Source: Methylocystis parvus OBBP (GTDB taxonomy: Bacteria; Pseudomonadota; Alphaproteobacteria; Rhizobiales; Beijerinckiaceae). Taken from it: 64,000 nucleotides of DNA. Position 1 is the first letter of the stretch. Every line of letters begins with the position of its first letter. Made by a program: the position numbers and the translations under genes. Below the pieces are notes generated by a model. It was given only the letters and a program-made list of their open reading frames with translations, made no database searches and was not told where the DNA came from. Below are positions 17,790 to 26,448 of the stretch, one piece after another. The DNA is taken from the NCBI RefSeq assembly GCF_027571405.1, contig NZ_CP092968.1, forward strand, positions 3,866,001 through 3,930,000, written 5' to 3'.

Positions 17790-17930
17790 GCCAAACCGGA
17801 GAAACGGAGCGCGAGGGCGGCGAGGAGCCCTCGCGCAGTAAAGAATAAGTCGCCCCGAAGGGCGGCGGGTAGCGCCAGATCGGCGCGCCCGGGGCGCCGC
17901 AATTAGGCGGGCGGTAAAAGACCCAGCCGC

Positions 17931-18416
17931 TCAACTCGCAGTGAGAGCTTCGCGCAGCATTTTTTCCTTGCTGTCGTCCAGCGATGTCTTGAGCACTGTC
18001 CCTCCTGTTCCCTTCAGGGCTTCGAGCACCTTGTCGCCAGTGACCTTCTTGGCCAACAGGAACAGCGCGGCGTTGCCGGGCTGCAGACTGTCCGAAAGTT
18101 TCTTCATGAAATTGTCGTTGATGCCGTAGTCGGCGAGTGCGCCGCTGATGGCGCCCGACGCGGCCCCGAGCGCAACTCCAAGGAGCGGATTAAGGAACAC
18201 CAAGCCGATCAGCAAGCCCCAGAGCCCGCCCGAAGCGGCGCCGGCCGCAGTCGTATTGAAGAGTTGATTGAGCTTTACATTGCCGTCCGCCTGTTTCACG
18301 GCGATCACCGCGTCGCCCACCTCAATCAAAAACTCCTTCTGGAGGTCGAACACCTTCTTCCGCATCTCCTCAGCCTTTATCTCCGTCGGATAAACGATGA
18401 CGACGAGATCAGACAT
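17931..18416 (-). CDS. DUF1269 family membrane-associated stress protein
   Basis: A 161-residue protein. Start MSDLVVIVYPTEIKAEEMRKKVFDLQKEFLIEVGDAVIAV, then a Gly/Ala-rich hairpin (about 68-105: GAASGGLWGLLIGLVFLNPLLGVALGAASGAISGALAD) and a C-terminal NAALFLLAKKVTGDKVLEALKGTGGTVLKTSL. This is the DUF1269 layout, in which the glycine-zipper hairpin may insert in membranes. Function is unknown; members are common in stress-induced gene sets. ATG 18416 has a GGGAGGG ribosome site. Confidence 0.8.
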   Translation of the reverse strand: MSDLVVIVYPTEIKAEEMRKKVFDLQKEFLIEVGDAVIAVKQADGNVKLNQLFNTTAAGAASGGLWGLLIGLVFLNPLLGVALGAASGAISGALADYGINDNFMKKLSDSLQPGNAALFLLAKKVTGDKVLEALKGTGGTVLKTSLDDSKEKMLREALTAS

Positions 18417-18703
18417 ATCGCCCTCCCTGGTGAGCAGCTTCTTCCTCCAGCCCTTTCGCACTCATAGCTTGCGAAACGTCGTCGCTAATCCTTCGTTCCC
18501 TACCTTGGCGTCCCTTTGCATCAGATCACGACGCGGCGCTATTTTGGCGAAGGCGAAGAGCGAGGGTGAACCAACGCGCGAGCGGCTTGCTTGAGCCATG
18601 CGATTGCCGACAACGGGCAAGCAAAGCTTGTCTAACGCGGACTCTGGCGACATCTCTCGATGCGCGCGACATTTCGACCCTGTGCGCGGAGGGCGAGAGC
18701 TAG

Positions 18704-19726
18704 ATGGCGACGCGCGAATTGATTTCGGTCGATCTCGCCTTGCAGGGCGGCGGGGCGCACGGCGCTTTCACCTGGGGCGTTCTCGACCGGCTTCTCGAGC
18801 AAGACTGGCTCAAGATTGAAGGCATTTCGGGAACCTCGGCGGGAGCGATGAACGCGGCCGCGCTTATCAGCGGCCATGCCGCGAGAGGCGCGCAAGGCGC
18901 CCGCGAAGCGCTCGAACTCTTCTGGCGCCGCGTTTCCGAGGCGGGGCGCCTCAGCCCCCTGCAACGCAACCCCGTTGATGTCCTGCTAGGCCGGTGGACG
19001 CTCGACACGTCCCCTTTCTTCATCATGACAGACATGATTTCGCGCGTGTTTTCGCCTTATGACCTCAATCCGAAGGACGTTAATCCGCTTCGTGGAATTC
19101 TCGAGGACGTGATCGACTTTAGAAAGGTCGCCGCCGCGCCCATCAAGATATTCGTCACCGCGACGAGCGTCGCGACCGGCCGGGCCCGCGTCTTCAGAAA
19201 CGCCGATCTTACTTCGGACTCGCTTCTCGCTTCGGCCTGTCTTCCGACAATGTTTCAAGCGATCGAGATCGAAGGCCAAGCCTATTGGGACGGCGGTTAT
19301 TCTGGAAATCCAACGATCACGCCGCTTGTGCGCGAATGCGTCTCTCGCGACACCATCCTTGTCCAGATCAACCCCATCGCGCGTCGGGAGAAGCCGCGTT
19401 CGGCGACGGAAATCGCCAACCGCCTGAATGAAGTGTCGTTCAATGCGGTGCTTCTCAAGGAGCTCCGTATGATCGCTTTGCTGCGTCAGGCCGCGAATCC
19501 CGGCGACAGGGAAGGCGCGCAATGGGCTGGCATGCGCATCCATCGCATTTCGACGGAGATGATGACCAAGCTCAGCGCTTCCTCGAAGCTGCTCGCCGAA
19601 TGGGAATTCCTCTGCATGCTGCGCGATGAGGGCCGCCGCTCGGCCAACGCCTTTCTCGATCTTCACGGAAACGACCTCGGAATGCGCTCCACGCTCGACC
19701 TCGATGCATTGCTCGAAGGAATATGA
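18704..19726 (+). CDS. Patatin-like phospholipase
   Basis: A 340-residue protein. The oxyanion motif is GGGAHGAF, the nucleophile elbow GTSAG has Ser45, and the DGG motif has Asp195, so the Ser-Asp dyad is complete. It probably hydrolyses membrane phospholipid acyl chains; no signal peptide is present. The C-terminal half (about 220-340) carries helices conserved in alphaproteobacterial paralogues (RLNEVSFNAVLLKELRMIALLRQ). The next gene, a GntP permease, begins four bases after this stop, so the two form an operon. Confidence 0.9.
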   Translation: MATRELISVDLALQGGGAHGAFTWGVLDRLLEQDWLKIEGISGTSAGAMNAAALISGHAARGAQGAREALELFWRRVSEAGRLSPLQRNPVDVLLGRWTLDTSPFFIMTDMISRVFSPYDLNPKDVNPLRGILEDVIDFRKVAAAPIKIFVTATSVATGRARVFRNADLTSDSLLASACLPTMFQAIEIEGQAYWDGGYSGNPTITPLVRECVSRDTILVQINPIARREKPRSATEIANRLNEVSFNAVLLKELRMIALLRQAANPGDREGAQWAGMRIHRISTEMMTKLSASSKLLAEWEFLCMLRDEGRRSANAFLDLHGNDLGMRSTLDLDALLEGI

Positions 19727-19730
19727 CGCC

Positions 19731-21179
19731 ATGGGATTGCTGGGAATTCTCGTCGCGCTGTGCGGTCTTATCTGGTTCGCCTATCGCGGATGGAGCGTCC
19801 TTTTACTGGCGCCCGCAGCCGCCTTGATCGCCGCCGCCTTTGCAAGCGAGCCGCTGCTCGCGCATTGGACGGTGACCTTCATGGCGGGCGCCGCACGCTT
19901 CATCGCCCAGTTTTTTCCGATATTTCTGCTTGGCGCTCTGTTTGGAAAGCTGATGGACGATAGCGGCTCCGTTATGGCGATCGCGCATTTTATGGCTGAA
20001 AAACTCGGCGCGCGCCGCGCCATACTTTCGGTCGTGCTCGCGGGGGCTTTCGTCACCTATGGCGGCGTCAGCCTCTTCGTCGCCTTCTTCGTGCTCGCGC
20101 CGATGGCGCAGGAGCTGTTTCGCGCATCAGGCACGCCGCGCCGCCTGGCGCCTGCTTCTATCGCGCTCGGCACCTCGACTTTCACGATGTCGGCGCTACC
20201 CGGAACGCCGGCGATTCAAAATGCGATCCCCATGCCCTTTTTCGGCACGACAGCTTTCGCCGCGCCTGGCCTCGGCCTTGTCGCGGCGCTGATCATGCTC
20301 GGTTTCGGCATGTGCTGGCTCATATGGGCGGAGCGCGCCGCGCGCCGGCGCGGCGAGGGATATGGCGACGCGCCGACCGCCACGGTCGATGTGACGGCGG
20401 ATCAGCCGATTCGCGAGCGGGCGGCGACCGCCCGAGAATTCGATCTCGCGGAAATTCCTCACGGCCATCGCGCCGACGCACCCAATATTTTTATCGCCGC
20501 GCTTCCACTCATTGTGGTCGTCGGCGTCAATCTTGTCATGTCTCTCGGCGTCCTTCCGCGAATGGACGATTCGTTTCTCGCAGAGGAGCGCTGGGGTCCG
20601 ACGACGCTCGCCGCCGTCAGCGGCGTCTGGTCGGTGATCGTGGCGCTGGCGGCGGCGATCGTCACGGTGATCGCGCTGAACTGGCGAAGATTGACAAAGA
20701 TCCGCGAAAGCGTCGACGCTGGCGTGACCGCGTCAGCGCTGCCGCTTCTCAGCGTCGCCAGTCTGGTGGGGTTTGGCGCTGTCGTCGCCGCCATGCCGGC
20801 CTTCGCGGCGGTTCGCACATGGGCGCTTTCGATCGAAGGCGGGCCGCTCGTCTCGCTCGCCATTGCGACCAATGTTCTCGCATCGTTGACGGGATCGGCT
20901 TCTGGCGGCCTCACCATCGCGCTGGATACGCTCGGAGAGACCTATCTGCGTCTCGCAGAGCAGGGCGGGATCGATCCTGCGCTTTTGCATCGCGTCGCGG
21001 TGATCGGCGCGGGAACGCTGGACAGTCTTCCCCATAATGGCGCGGTCGTCACCTTGCTCGCCGTGTGCGGCTGCACGCACAAGGAAAGTTACCTCGACAT
21101 CGTGATGGTCGCCATTGTGAGCGCCATCCTCGCGCTGGTCGCCGTTATTGTCCTTGGCTCGGCATTCGGGTCATTTTGA
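19731..21179 (+). CDS. GntP-family permease
   Basis: A 482-residue transporter with about 12 hydrophobic segments and the family arrangement: N-terminal MGLLGILVALCGLIWFAYRG, FPIFLLGALFGKLMDDSGS, a YGGVSLFVAFFVLAPMA loop, and C-terminal GSASGGLTIALDTLGETYL, TLDSLPHNGAVVTLLAVCG. GntP members import gluconate or other hydroxy acids; here the substrate is unknown. Coupling to the patatin gene by four bases suggests co-expression, possibly for uptake or release of a lipid-derived acid (inference). Start ATG 19731 is chosen by homology; AAGGA lies upstream. Confidence 0.88.
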   Translation: MGLLGILVALCGLIWFAYRGWSVLLLAPAAALIAAAFASEPLLAHWTVTFMAGAARFIAQFFPIFLLGALFGKLMDDSGSVMAIAHFMAEKLGARRAILSVVLAGAFVTYGGVSLFVAFFVLAPMAQELFRASGTPRRLAPASIALGTSTFTMSALPGTPAIQNAIPMPFFGTTAFAAPGLGLVAALIMLGFGMCWLIWAERAARRRGEGYGDAPTATVDVTADQPIRERAATAREFDLAEIPHGHRADAPNIFIAALPLIVVVGVNLVMSLGVLPRMDDSFLAEERWGPTTLAAVSGVWSVIVALAAAIVTVIALNWRRLTKIRESVDAGVTASALPLLSVASLVGFGAVVAAMPAFAAVRTWALSIEGGPLVSLAIATNVLASLTGSASGGLTIALDTLGETYLRLAEQGGIDPALLHRVAVIGAGTLDSLPHNGAVVTLLAVCGCTHKESYLDIVMVAIVSAILALVAVIVLGSAFGSF

Positions 21180-21264
21180 CTTTTTAGGGGAAGATTAGCC
21201 GCGCCTCAGAAGCCGGTCTCCCGGCGGGCGGTAGCCCCTGTTTTCCGCATGTCTCGCATTATGG

Positions 21265-21340
21265 TGGTAGGCCGGGACGGACTCGAACCGCCAACCAGAC
21301 CGTTATGAGCGGTCGGCTCTAACCATTGAGCTACCGGCCC
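21265..21340 (-). tRNA. tRNA-Ile(CAU), lysidine type (alternatively tRNA-Met)
   Basis: A complete 76-nt cloverleaf with encoded CCA and anticodon loop CTCATAA. Acceptor pairs C4-G69 and C5-G68 and the short D loop match the tRNA-Ile2 set recognised by TilS, which converts the anticodon C34 to lysidine and decodes AUA. Elongator tRNA-Met also has a CAU anticodon, so the identity is inferred from the stem, not the anticodon. Confidence 0.85.
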
Positions 21341-21412
21341 CTGTCGCCTCGGGGACGCTATGTCCTATACAGCAATCCGGCCGGCGGGCAATATCGGGCG
21401 AGGGGGATGGCG

Positions 21413-22066
21413 ATGGATGAGGCGGGCGCTCGCGCGGGCATTGTGGCCGGGGCTTTGGAGCTGGAGCGGCTGGGGCTCAATCATGGTTCGGCGGGAAATC
21501 TTTCTCTGCGCACCGGCGAATTCGCTTTCGTGACGCCAAGCGGCGTCCCCGCGCGCGAACTCGTGCCGGAGCAGATCGCGCGGATGAGGATCGGCGACGC
21601 CGGCGGCGCTTTCGGCGGGCCGCTGCCGCCCTCGAGCGAGTGGCGCTTCCATCTCGACCTCTACGCGGCGCGCGGCGACGTCGGCGCCGTCGTGCATATG
21701 CATTCCACCTACGCCACGACGCTCGCGACGCTGCGGCGCGCCATTCCCGCCGTGCATTACATGATCGCGGCCTTTGGCGGCCCCACCGTGCCCTGCGTCG
21801 GCTACGCCTCTTACGGCACGCCGGAGCTGTCGGCGCTTGTCGTCGAAGGCTTGAAGGACCGCGACGGCGCGCTTCTCGCCAATCACGGCGCCATCGTCAC
21901 CGGGTCCGATATGCGAAAGGCGCTGTGGCGGGCCGTGGAGCTGGAGGCGCTGGCGCAAGTCTATTATCTCGGCGCGCTGGCGGGCGAGCCGGTCGTGCTC
22001 CCGGATGACGAAATTTGGCGAACCGTCGAGAGGTTCAAGAATTACGGGCCGCGTAGCGACGCCTAG
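21413..22066 (+). CDS. Class II aldolase/adducin family protein (probable MTRu-1P aldolase)
   Basis: A 217-residue cytosolic enzyme. Segments include NHGSAGNLSLR near the N-terminus, TPSGV, ValHMHSTYATTLATLR (zinc His residues), SSEWRFHLDLY and LLANHGAIVTGSDM (third His). It resembles L-fuculose-1-phosphate aldolase. Because it faces mtnA (22 bases between the stops), the likely substrate is 5-methylthioribulose-1-phosphate, which the DHAP-shunt aldolase of Rhodospirillum splits to DHAP and methylthioacetaldehyde. That assignment is from context; a fuculose or ribulose phosphate aldolase is also possible. ATG 21413 has AGGGGG at ideal spacing; the ATG at 21407 does not. Confidence 0.85.
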   Translation: MDEAGARAGIVAGALELERLGLNHGSAGNLSLRTGEFAFVTPSGVPARELVPEQIARMRIGDAGGAFGGPLPPSSEWRFHLDLYAARGDVGAVVHMHSTYATTLATLRRAIPAVHYMIAAFGGPTVPCVGYASYGTPELSALVVEGLKDRDGALLANHGAIVTGSDMRKALWRAVELEALAQVYYLGALAGEPVVLPDDEIWRTVERFKNYGPRSDA

Positions 22067-22088
22067 CGACGTCATTGCAATGACGGAG

Positions 22089-23201
22089 TCAGCCCGCCAA
22101 ATCCGAAAACACCCCCCTCAACCCCGCTTCGCTCGCCGCGCACACGCCCCGCTCGGTGATCAGACCCGTGACATATTTCGCCGGCGTCACGTCGAAAGCC
22201 CAGTTGCGGGCGGACGAGCCTTCCGGCGTCACGAGCACTTCCGTCACGGCGCCGTCGGCGGCGCGGCCGGAGACGTGCGTGACTTCGCGGGCGCTGCGTT
22301 CCTCGATGGGGATATTCGCGACGCCGTCCTCGATGCGCCAGTCGATGGTGGAGCTCGGCAGCGCGACATAAAAGGGCACGCCATTATCATGCGCGGCGAG
22401 CGCCTTAAGATAGGTGCCGATCTTGTTGCAGACGTCGCCGGTCCGCGTCGTGCGATCCGTGCCGACGATGCAGAGATCGACCATGCCGTGCTGCATCAGA
22501 TGACCGCCGGCATTGTCGGCGATGACCGTGTGCGGCACGCCCTCGGAGAGCAGCTCGAAAGCCGTGAGGCTCGCGCCTTGATTGCGCGGCCGCGTCTCGT
22601 CGACCCAGACATGGAGGCCGATTCCCGCCCGCGCCGCCTTGTAGATCGGCGCCAGCGCCGTGCCCCAATCGACCGTGGCGAGCCAGCCGGCGTTGCAATG
22701 GGTGAGGATATTGACCGGCCGGCCGGGATTTTTCTCCGCCGCGTCGCGGATGAGTGCGGCGCCGTGATCGCCGATCGAGGCGCAGCAGGCCACGTCTTCC
22801 TCGGCGATCGCCCCGGCTTCGGCGAAGGCCGCGGCGGCGCGCGCTGCGACAGGGGTGGCGAGGAGCAGCGCTTTCACCCGGTCGAGGCCCCAACGCAGAT
22901 TGACGGCGGTGGGGCGCGTCGCGAGGAGCTTCTCATAGGCGGCCTCGATTGCGGCGTCGCCGGCGTCCGCGGCGGCGGCGAGAGCGAGTCCGTAAGCGCC
23001 CGTCACGCCGATGAGCGGGGCGCCGCGCACCGCCATGTCGCGAATGGCGCGGCTCGCCTCGTCGGAATTATCGAGCGTGAGCGTTTCGAAGCGGTGGGGC
23101 AGGCGGGTCTGGTCGATCACGCGGACGCGCGCGTCGGCCGGGTCTTGGCTCCCGCTTTCGTCGAGCCATATCGTCCTGTAATCGCGCCCGTCGATGCGCA
23201 T
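22089..23201 (-). CDS. mtnA: S-methyl-5-thioribose-1-phosphate isomerase
   Basis: A 370-residue protein of the aIF2B/MtnA family. The N-terminal [22 protein letters not shown] and [13 protein letters not shown] segments are typical, with the family's catalytic Cys (Cys169) and Asp (Asp229 in ADNAGG), and the C-terminal [14 protein letters not shown] with [15 protein letters not shown]. It converts methylthioribose-1-phosphate to methylthioribulose-1-phosphate in methylthioadenosine recycling. It is convergent with the class II aldolase gene. The ATG at 23201 is well conserved in family alignments. No MtnP or MtnK is seen in the window. Confidence 0.95.
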   Translation of the reverse strand: MRIDGRDYRTIWLDESGSQDPADARVRVIDQTRLPHRFETLTLDNSDEASRAIRDMAVRGAPLIGVTGAYGLALAAAADAGDAAIEAAYEKLLATRPTAVNLRWGLDRVKALLLATPVAARAAAAFAEAGAIAEEDVACCASIGDHGAALIRDAAEKNPGRPVNILTHCNAGWLATVDWGTALAPIYKAARAGIGLHVWVDETRPRNQGASLTAFELLSEGVPHTVIADNAGGHLMQHGMVDLCIVGTDRTTRTGDVCNKIGTYLKALAAHDNGVPFYVALPSSTIDWRIEDGVANIPIEERSAREVTHVSGRAADGAVTEVLVTPEGSSARNWAFDVTPAKYVTGLITERGVCAASEAGLRGVFSDLAG

Positions 23202-23309
23202 GGTCCGCCCCTGATCGTGAGCTTTCGGCCCTTGTGCCTTCTGGCCTGGAACTTGTAAACCGGGGGCCGTGTCGCGACCGGAGGCGTTGCGGCGGGCTCA
23301 GGAGCTTCC

Positions 23310-24062
23310 ATGACCTATTGTTGCGGCATTCTGGTGCGCGACGGGCTGGTGATGATCGCGGATACGCGCACCAATGCCGGGCTCGACAACATCTCCACCT
23401 TCCGCAAGCTCCACGTTTTCGAGCAGCCCGGCGAGCGCGTGCTGATGCTCGCCGCCGCCGGGAATCTCTCCGTGACGCAGGGCGTTTTGAACTTCCTGAA
23501 GGAGGGATTCGAGAATCCCGAGACCAAGGAAATCGAAAGCGCCCTGACGGCGCCGACCATGCTCAAGGCGGCGCAGTTCGTCGGCAAGGCCGTGCGCCGC
23601 GCGCGCGCCGAGGCCTTCGATCCGTCCGATCAGACCAACGGCGTCAGTTTCGACGTGACGATGCTGCTCGGCGGGCAGATCAAGGGCTCGGAGCCGCGCC
23701 TCTTCATGATCTACTCCGCCGGCAACAGCATCGAATGCTCGCAGGACACGAATTATCTGCAGATCGGCGAGCACAAATACGGCAAGCCGATCCTCGACCG
23801 CGCCGCGAATTACGACAGCGACATCTATGACGCGCTGAAGATCGGGCTTATTTCGATGGATTCGACGATCAAGTCGAATCTTTCCGTCGGCCTGCCGATC
23901 GACGTTGCGCTTTTGCGCAAGGACTCGATGGAGCTCGAGGTGCAGACGCGCATCGACGCCGGCGACGAATATTTCCGCGATCTTCGCGAACGCTGGTCGA
24001 AGGCCCTACGCGCGGCGCATATGGCGATACCCGCGCCCCCCTATCGCGGCCGGGAGAAATGA
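23310..24062 (+). CDS. Anbu, proteasome-related peptidase
   Basis: A 250-residue protein. It begins MTYCCGILVRDGLVMIADTRTNAGLDNISTFRK: after Met removal, Thr2 is the expected N-terminal nucleophile, as in proteasome beta subunits. Conserved Anbu segments are NGVSFDVTMLLGGQI, the DTNYLQIGEHKYGKPILDR region and the C-terminal LPIDVALL. Anbu assembles into helical or spiral forms and its substrates are unknown. AGGAGCTTCC precedes the ATG. It overlaps tsaC by four bases. The usual partner genes (ATP-grasp, alpha-E and transglutaminase) are absent here. Confidence 0.92.
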   Translation: MTYCCGILVRDGLVMIADTRTNAGLDNISTFRKLHVFEQPGERVLMLAAAGNLSVTQGVLNFLKEGFENPETKEIESALTAPTMLKAAQFVGKAVRRARAEAFDPSDQTNGVSFDVTMLLGGQIKGSEPRLFMIYSAGNSIECSQDTNYLQIGEHKYGKPILDRAANYDSDIYDALKIGLISMDSTIKSNLSVGLPIDVALLRKDSMELEVQTRIDAGDEYFRDLRERWSKALRAAHMAIPAPPYRGREK

Positions 24063-25024
24063 CGATCCGCGCGCCGGCCGACGCGGCGTCGATCGCGCGC
24101 GCCGCGGAGATCCTGCGCGAGGGCGGCCTCGTCGCCTTTCCCACCGAGACGGTCTATGGCCTCGGCGCCGACGCGACGAGCGCCTGGGCCGTCGCGCGCA
24201 TTTACGACGCCAAGGGCCGCCCCTCCTTCAATCCGCTCATCGCCCATGTCGCCGATCTCGACGCGGCGCGGCGCGAAGCTGTTTTGCCGGAGGCGGCGAT
24301 CAGGCTTGCGGAAGCCTTCTGGCCGGGACCGCTGACCATCGTCGCGCCGGCCGCGCCGGGCGGCTCGGTCTGCGAACTGGCGCGGGCGGGCCTGCCCAGC
24401 GTCGCGCTGCGCATCCCGGATCATTCAGTGGCGCGCGCGCTCATCGCGGCGCTCGGCCGGCCCATCGCGGCGCCATCGGCGAATCGCTCGGGCCATGTGA
24501 GCCCGGTCACGGCGGCGCATGTCGCTGAGGATTTGTCGGGCCGCGTCGATATGATTCTCGATGGCGGGCGAACCGTGGCCGGGCTCGAATCGACGATCGT
24601 GTCTTTCTGCGACGCCGAGCCGGCGCTGCTGCGGCCCGGCGCGGCGCGGCGCGAGAAGATCGAGAAGATTCTGGGTCGCAAACTTTCGGCGCCCGCCCGC
24701 GCCGACATCACGGCGCCGGGCATGACCGCGTCCCATTACGCGCCGAAAGCAAGACTTCGATTGGAGGCGCATGAGGTCCTGGCGGGGGAGTCGGCGCTCG
24801 ATTTCGGCGGCAGGCTGAGCGCGTTGGCCCCTGCAGGAACGTTGGTGCGCGATCTTTCCCCGAAAGGCGATCTCGTGGAGGCCGCCGCCAATTTGTTCGC
24901 CTATTTGCGGGAACTCGACGCGCTCGGCGCGGAGAAGATCGCCGTCGCGCATATGCCCGAGCGCGGACTCGGCGAAGCGATCAACGACCGGCTGAGGCGG
25001 GCGGCGGCGCCGCGCGTGGGGTAG
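24059..25024 (+). CDS. tsaC: L-threonylcarbamoyladenylate synthase (Sua5 type)
   Basis: A 321-residue enzyme. The YrdC domain (about 10-185) has the FPTETVYGLGADA motif, the RPSFNPLIAHV segment and PIAAPSANRSGHVSPV, followed by a C-terminal Sua5 domain (about 200-320) with ADITAPGMTASHYAPK. It uses threonine, bicarbonate and ATP to make the adenylate that donates the t6A modification at tRNA position 37. It overlaps the Anbu gene by ATGA and is probably its cotranscribed partner. Length and domain order are standard for the long form. Confidence 0.93.
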   Translation: MTIRAPADAASIARAAEILREGGLVAFPTETVYGLGADATSAWAVARIYDAKGRPSFNPLIAHVADLDAARREAVLPEAAIRLAEAFWPGPLTIVAPAAPGGSVCELARAGLPSVALRIPDHSVARALIAALGRPIAAPSANRSGHVSPVTAAHVAEDLSGRVDMILDGGRTVAGLESTIVSFCDAEPALLRPGAARREKIEKILGRKLSAPARADITAPGMTASHYAPKARLRLEAHEVLAGESALDFGGRLSALAPAGTLVRDLSPKGDLVEAAANLFAYLRELDALGAEKIAVAHMPERGLGEAINDRLRRAAAPRVG

Positions 25025-25229
25025 TGGGGACTTTCACGCGAGCGATCGACTCATTCTCGAAAAAGTTCTCGCTCGAAGAAGCTTTCGACTTCGCTCATGG
25101 ACGCATCTGCAATAGGACGAAGCTCGTCTTTTGAGCCCGCGCAATGTCGCGAGGGCGTTCGCCAAATTGGCGGACCGCGCTTTGGCCGACGCACTCCATC
25201 GTAAAGTCAGAATCGCGGGATTGTCTCGT

Positions 25230-26273
25230 TCAAGCCGCGAGCGCCATCGGGCTCGCCGCGCGCAGATGGAAATCCGCCGTCACGGGGCGCGGCGCGCCGC
25301 GCAACAGCGACGCGCATTCATAGCCGCGCGCGACAAAATCGCCGCCGCCAGCAGAGCACATCTCCACGGCGAGGCGCGTCAGCCGATTGAGCACCGGCTC
25401 CGTCACCCAGGAGAAACGCGGCGCGTCCGGCGCGACGTTGCGCATCAGCGCGACGCGGGCGTCGTTATTCGCCTGGCTCATGCGCGCCTGCCAGCCCGGC
25501 TGCGGCTCCTGCCAGTCATTGGCGACGATGACCGGGCCGCGATAGATGCGCGCCTCGCGCTCCGTGCGTTCGATCAGCGCCAGCTCGCCCGGCTTCACGC
25601 CGGCGAGGGTGAAGAGCGTCGGCCGCGCCAGCGGCTCTCTGGCGATGAGCTGAACGGCGTCTTCGAAAGTCTCGCAGGTTTCGAAGGCGTAGCGCAGCAG
25701 ATGATCGGGCGGCCAGCCGCCTTCGCTCGCCAGGGCGTCGCGCAGGTTGATCGCCGCGTCGGCGACGAAGCCCAGCGCGCCTCTGGTGCGGCGAAGCATC
25801 GGCGCCTGGTTGATCACCGCGCAGAAACGCCCCGGCGCCATCGCGCTCAGCACGCCGACGGCTCCCGGCCAGGTCGCATTGTAGAAATCGCCGGCCGGGC
25901 CGGATTGCCACGCCATCTCGACTGCTTCGCCCAGCCCCTTGAAGGGCCAGTCCAGCGTGCGGCGGATGCGCGGCGAGCCGTCCGGCCCCTCATAGGCCTG
26001 CGTCGTGCAGGCGAAGAGATAGGACATGTTGAGCGTCATTGCGCCGGGAAAGCCGAGAATCGAGACGATGCGCTCCAGCTCCGCCCGATAGGCGGAAGCC
26101 GATTTCTTCAGCCAATTCGCCGCCATGCGGTCGATGGGCGACAGCCAGTAGCGCCCGAGCGGCGCGATGGCGCCAAGGCAGGCGTCGCGCAACGCGGCGG
26201 CGGCGTCGACCCGCGCCTGGGCATGGGCCACGGGTCCGCCGTCGCGCACGTCGAGGAGAGGGATCGGGTTCAT
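25230..26273 (-). CDS. Ntn-hydrolase-fold protein, acid-ceramidase/NAAA-like
   Basis: A 347-residue protein. FACTT has Cys89 at the expected position of an Ntn nucleophile and is followed by RRTLDWPFKGLG with Arg105/Asp108 (typical of acid ceramidase and linear-amide hydrolases). Downstream, FYNATWPGAVGVLSAMAPGRFCAVINQAP resembles the rest of the fold. Residues 1-88 would be a cleaved propeptide if the enzyme is autoprocessed. No signal peptide is seen, so its compartment is uncertain. The substrate is unknown. Confidence 0.65.
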   Translation of the reverse strand: MNPIPLLDVRDGGPVAHAQARVDAAAALRDACLGAIAPLGRYWLSPIDRMAANWLKKSASAYRAELERIVSILGFPGAMTLNMSYLFACTTQAYEGPDGSPRIRRTLDWPFKGLGEAVEMAWQSGPAGDFYNATWPGAVGVLSAMAPGRFCAVINQAPMLRRTRGALGFVADAAINLRDALASEGGWPPDHLLRYAFETCETFEDAVQLIAREPLARPTLFTLAGVKPGELALIERTEREARIYRGPVIVANDWQEPQPGWQARMSQANNDARVALMRNVAPDAPRFSWVTEPVLNRLTRLAVEMCSAGGGDFVARGYECASLLRGAPRPVTADFHLRAASPMALAA

Positions 26274-26448
26274 CGTTGTCCTTCTGTCAGGAAATCGTCA
26301 TTGAACCGATATCGTTTCCACATCCCGCTGTCATAATACAGTAAAAAATCCGACAGGTTTCTCCGCGCTGCAGCAGAATGCTCATTGGAGTAAATCTTTG
26401 GCCTCGCGTTGGCTGATTCGGCCGACCGCAACCTGCCCCGAGACGCAA

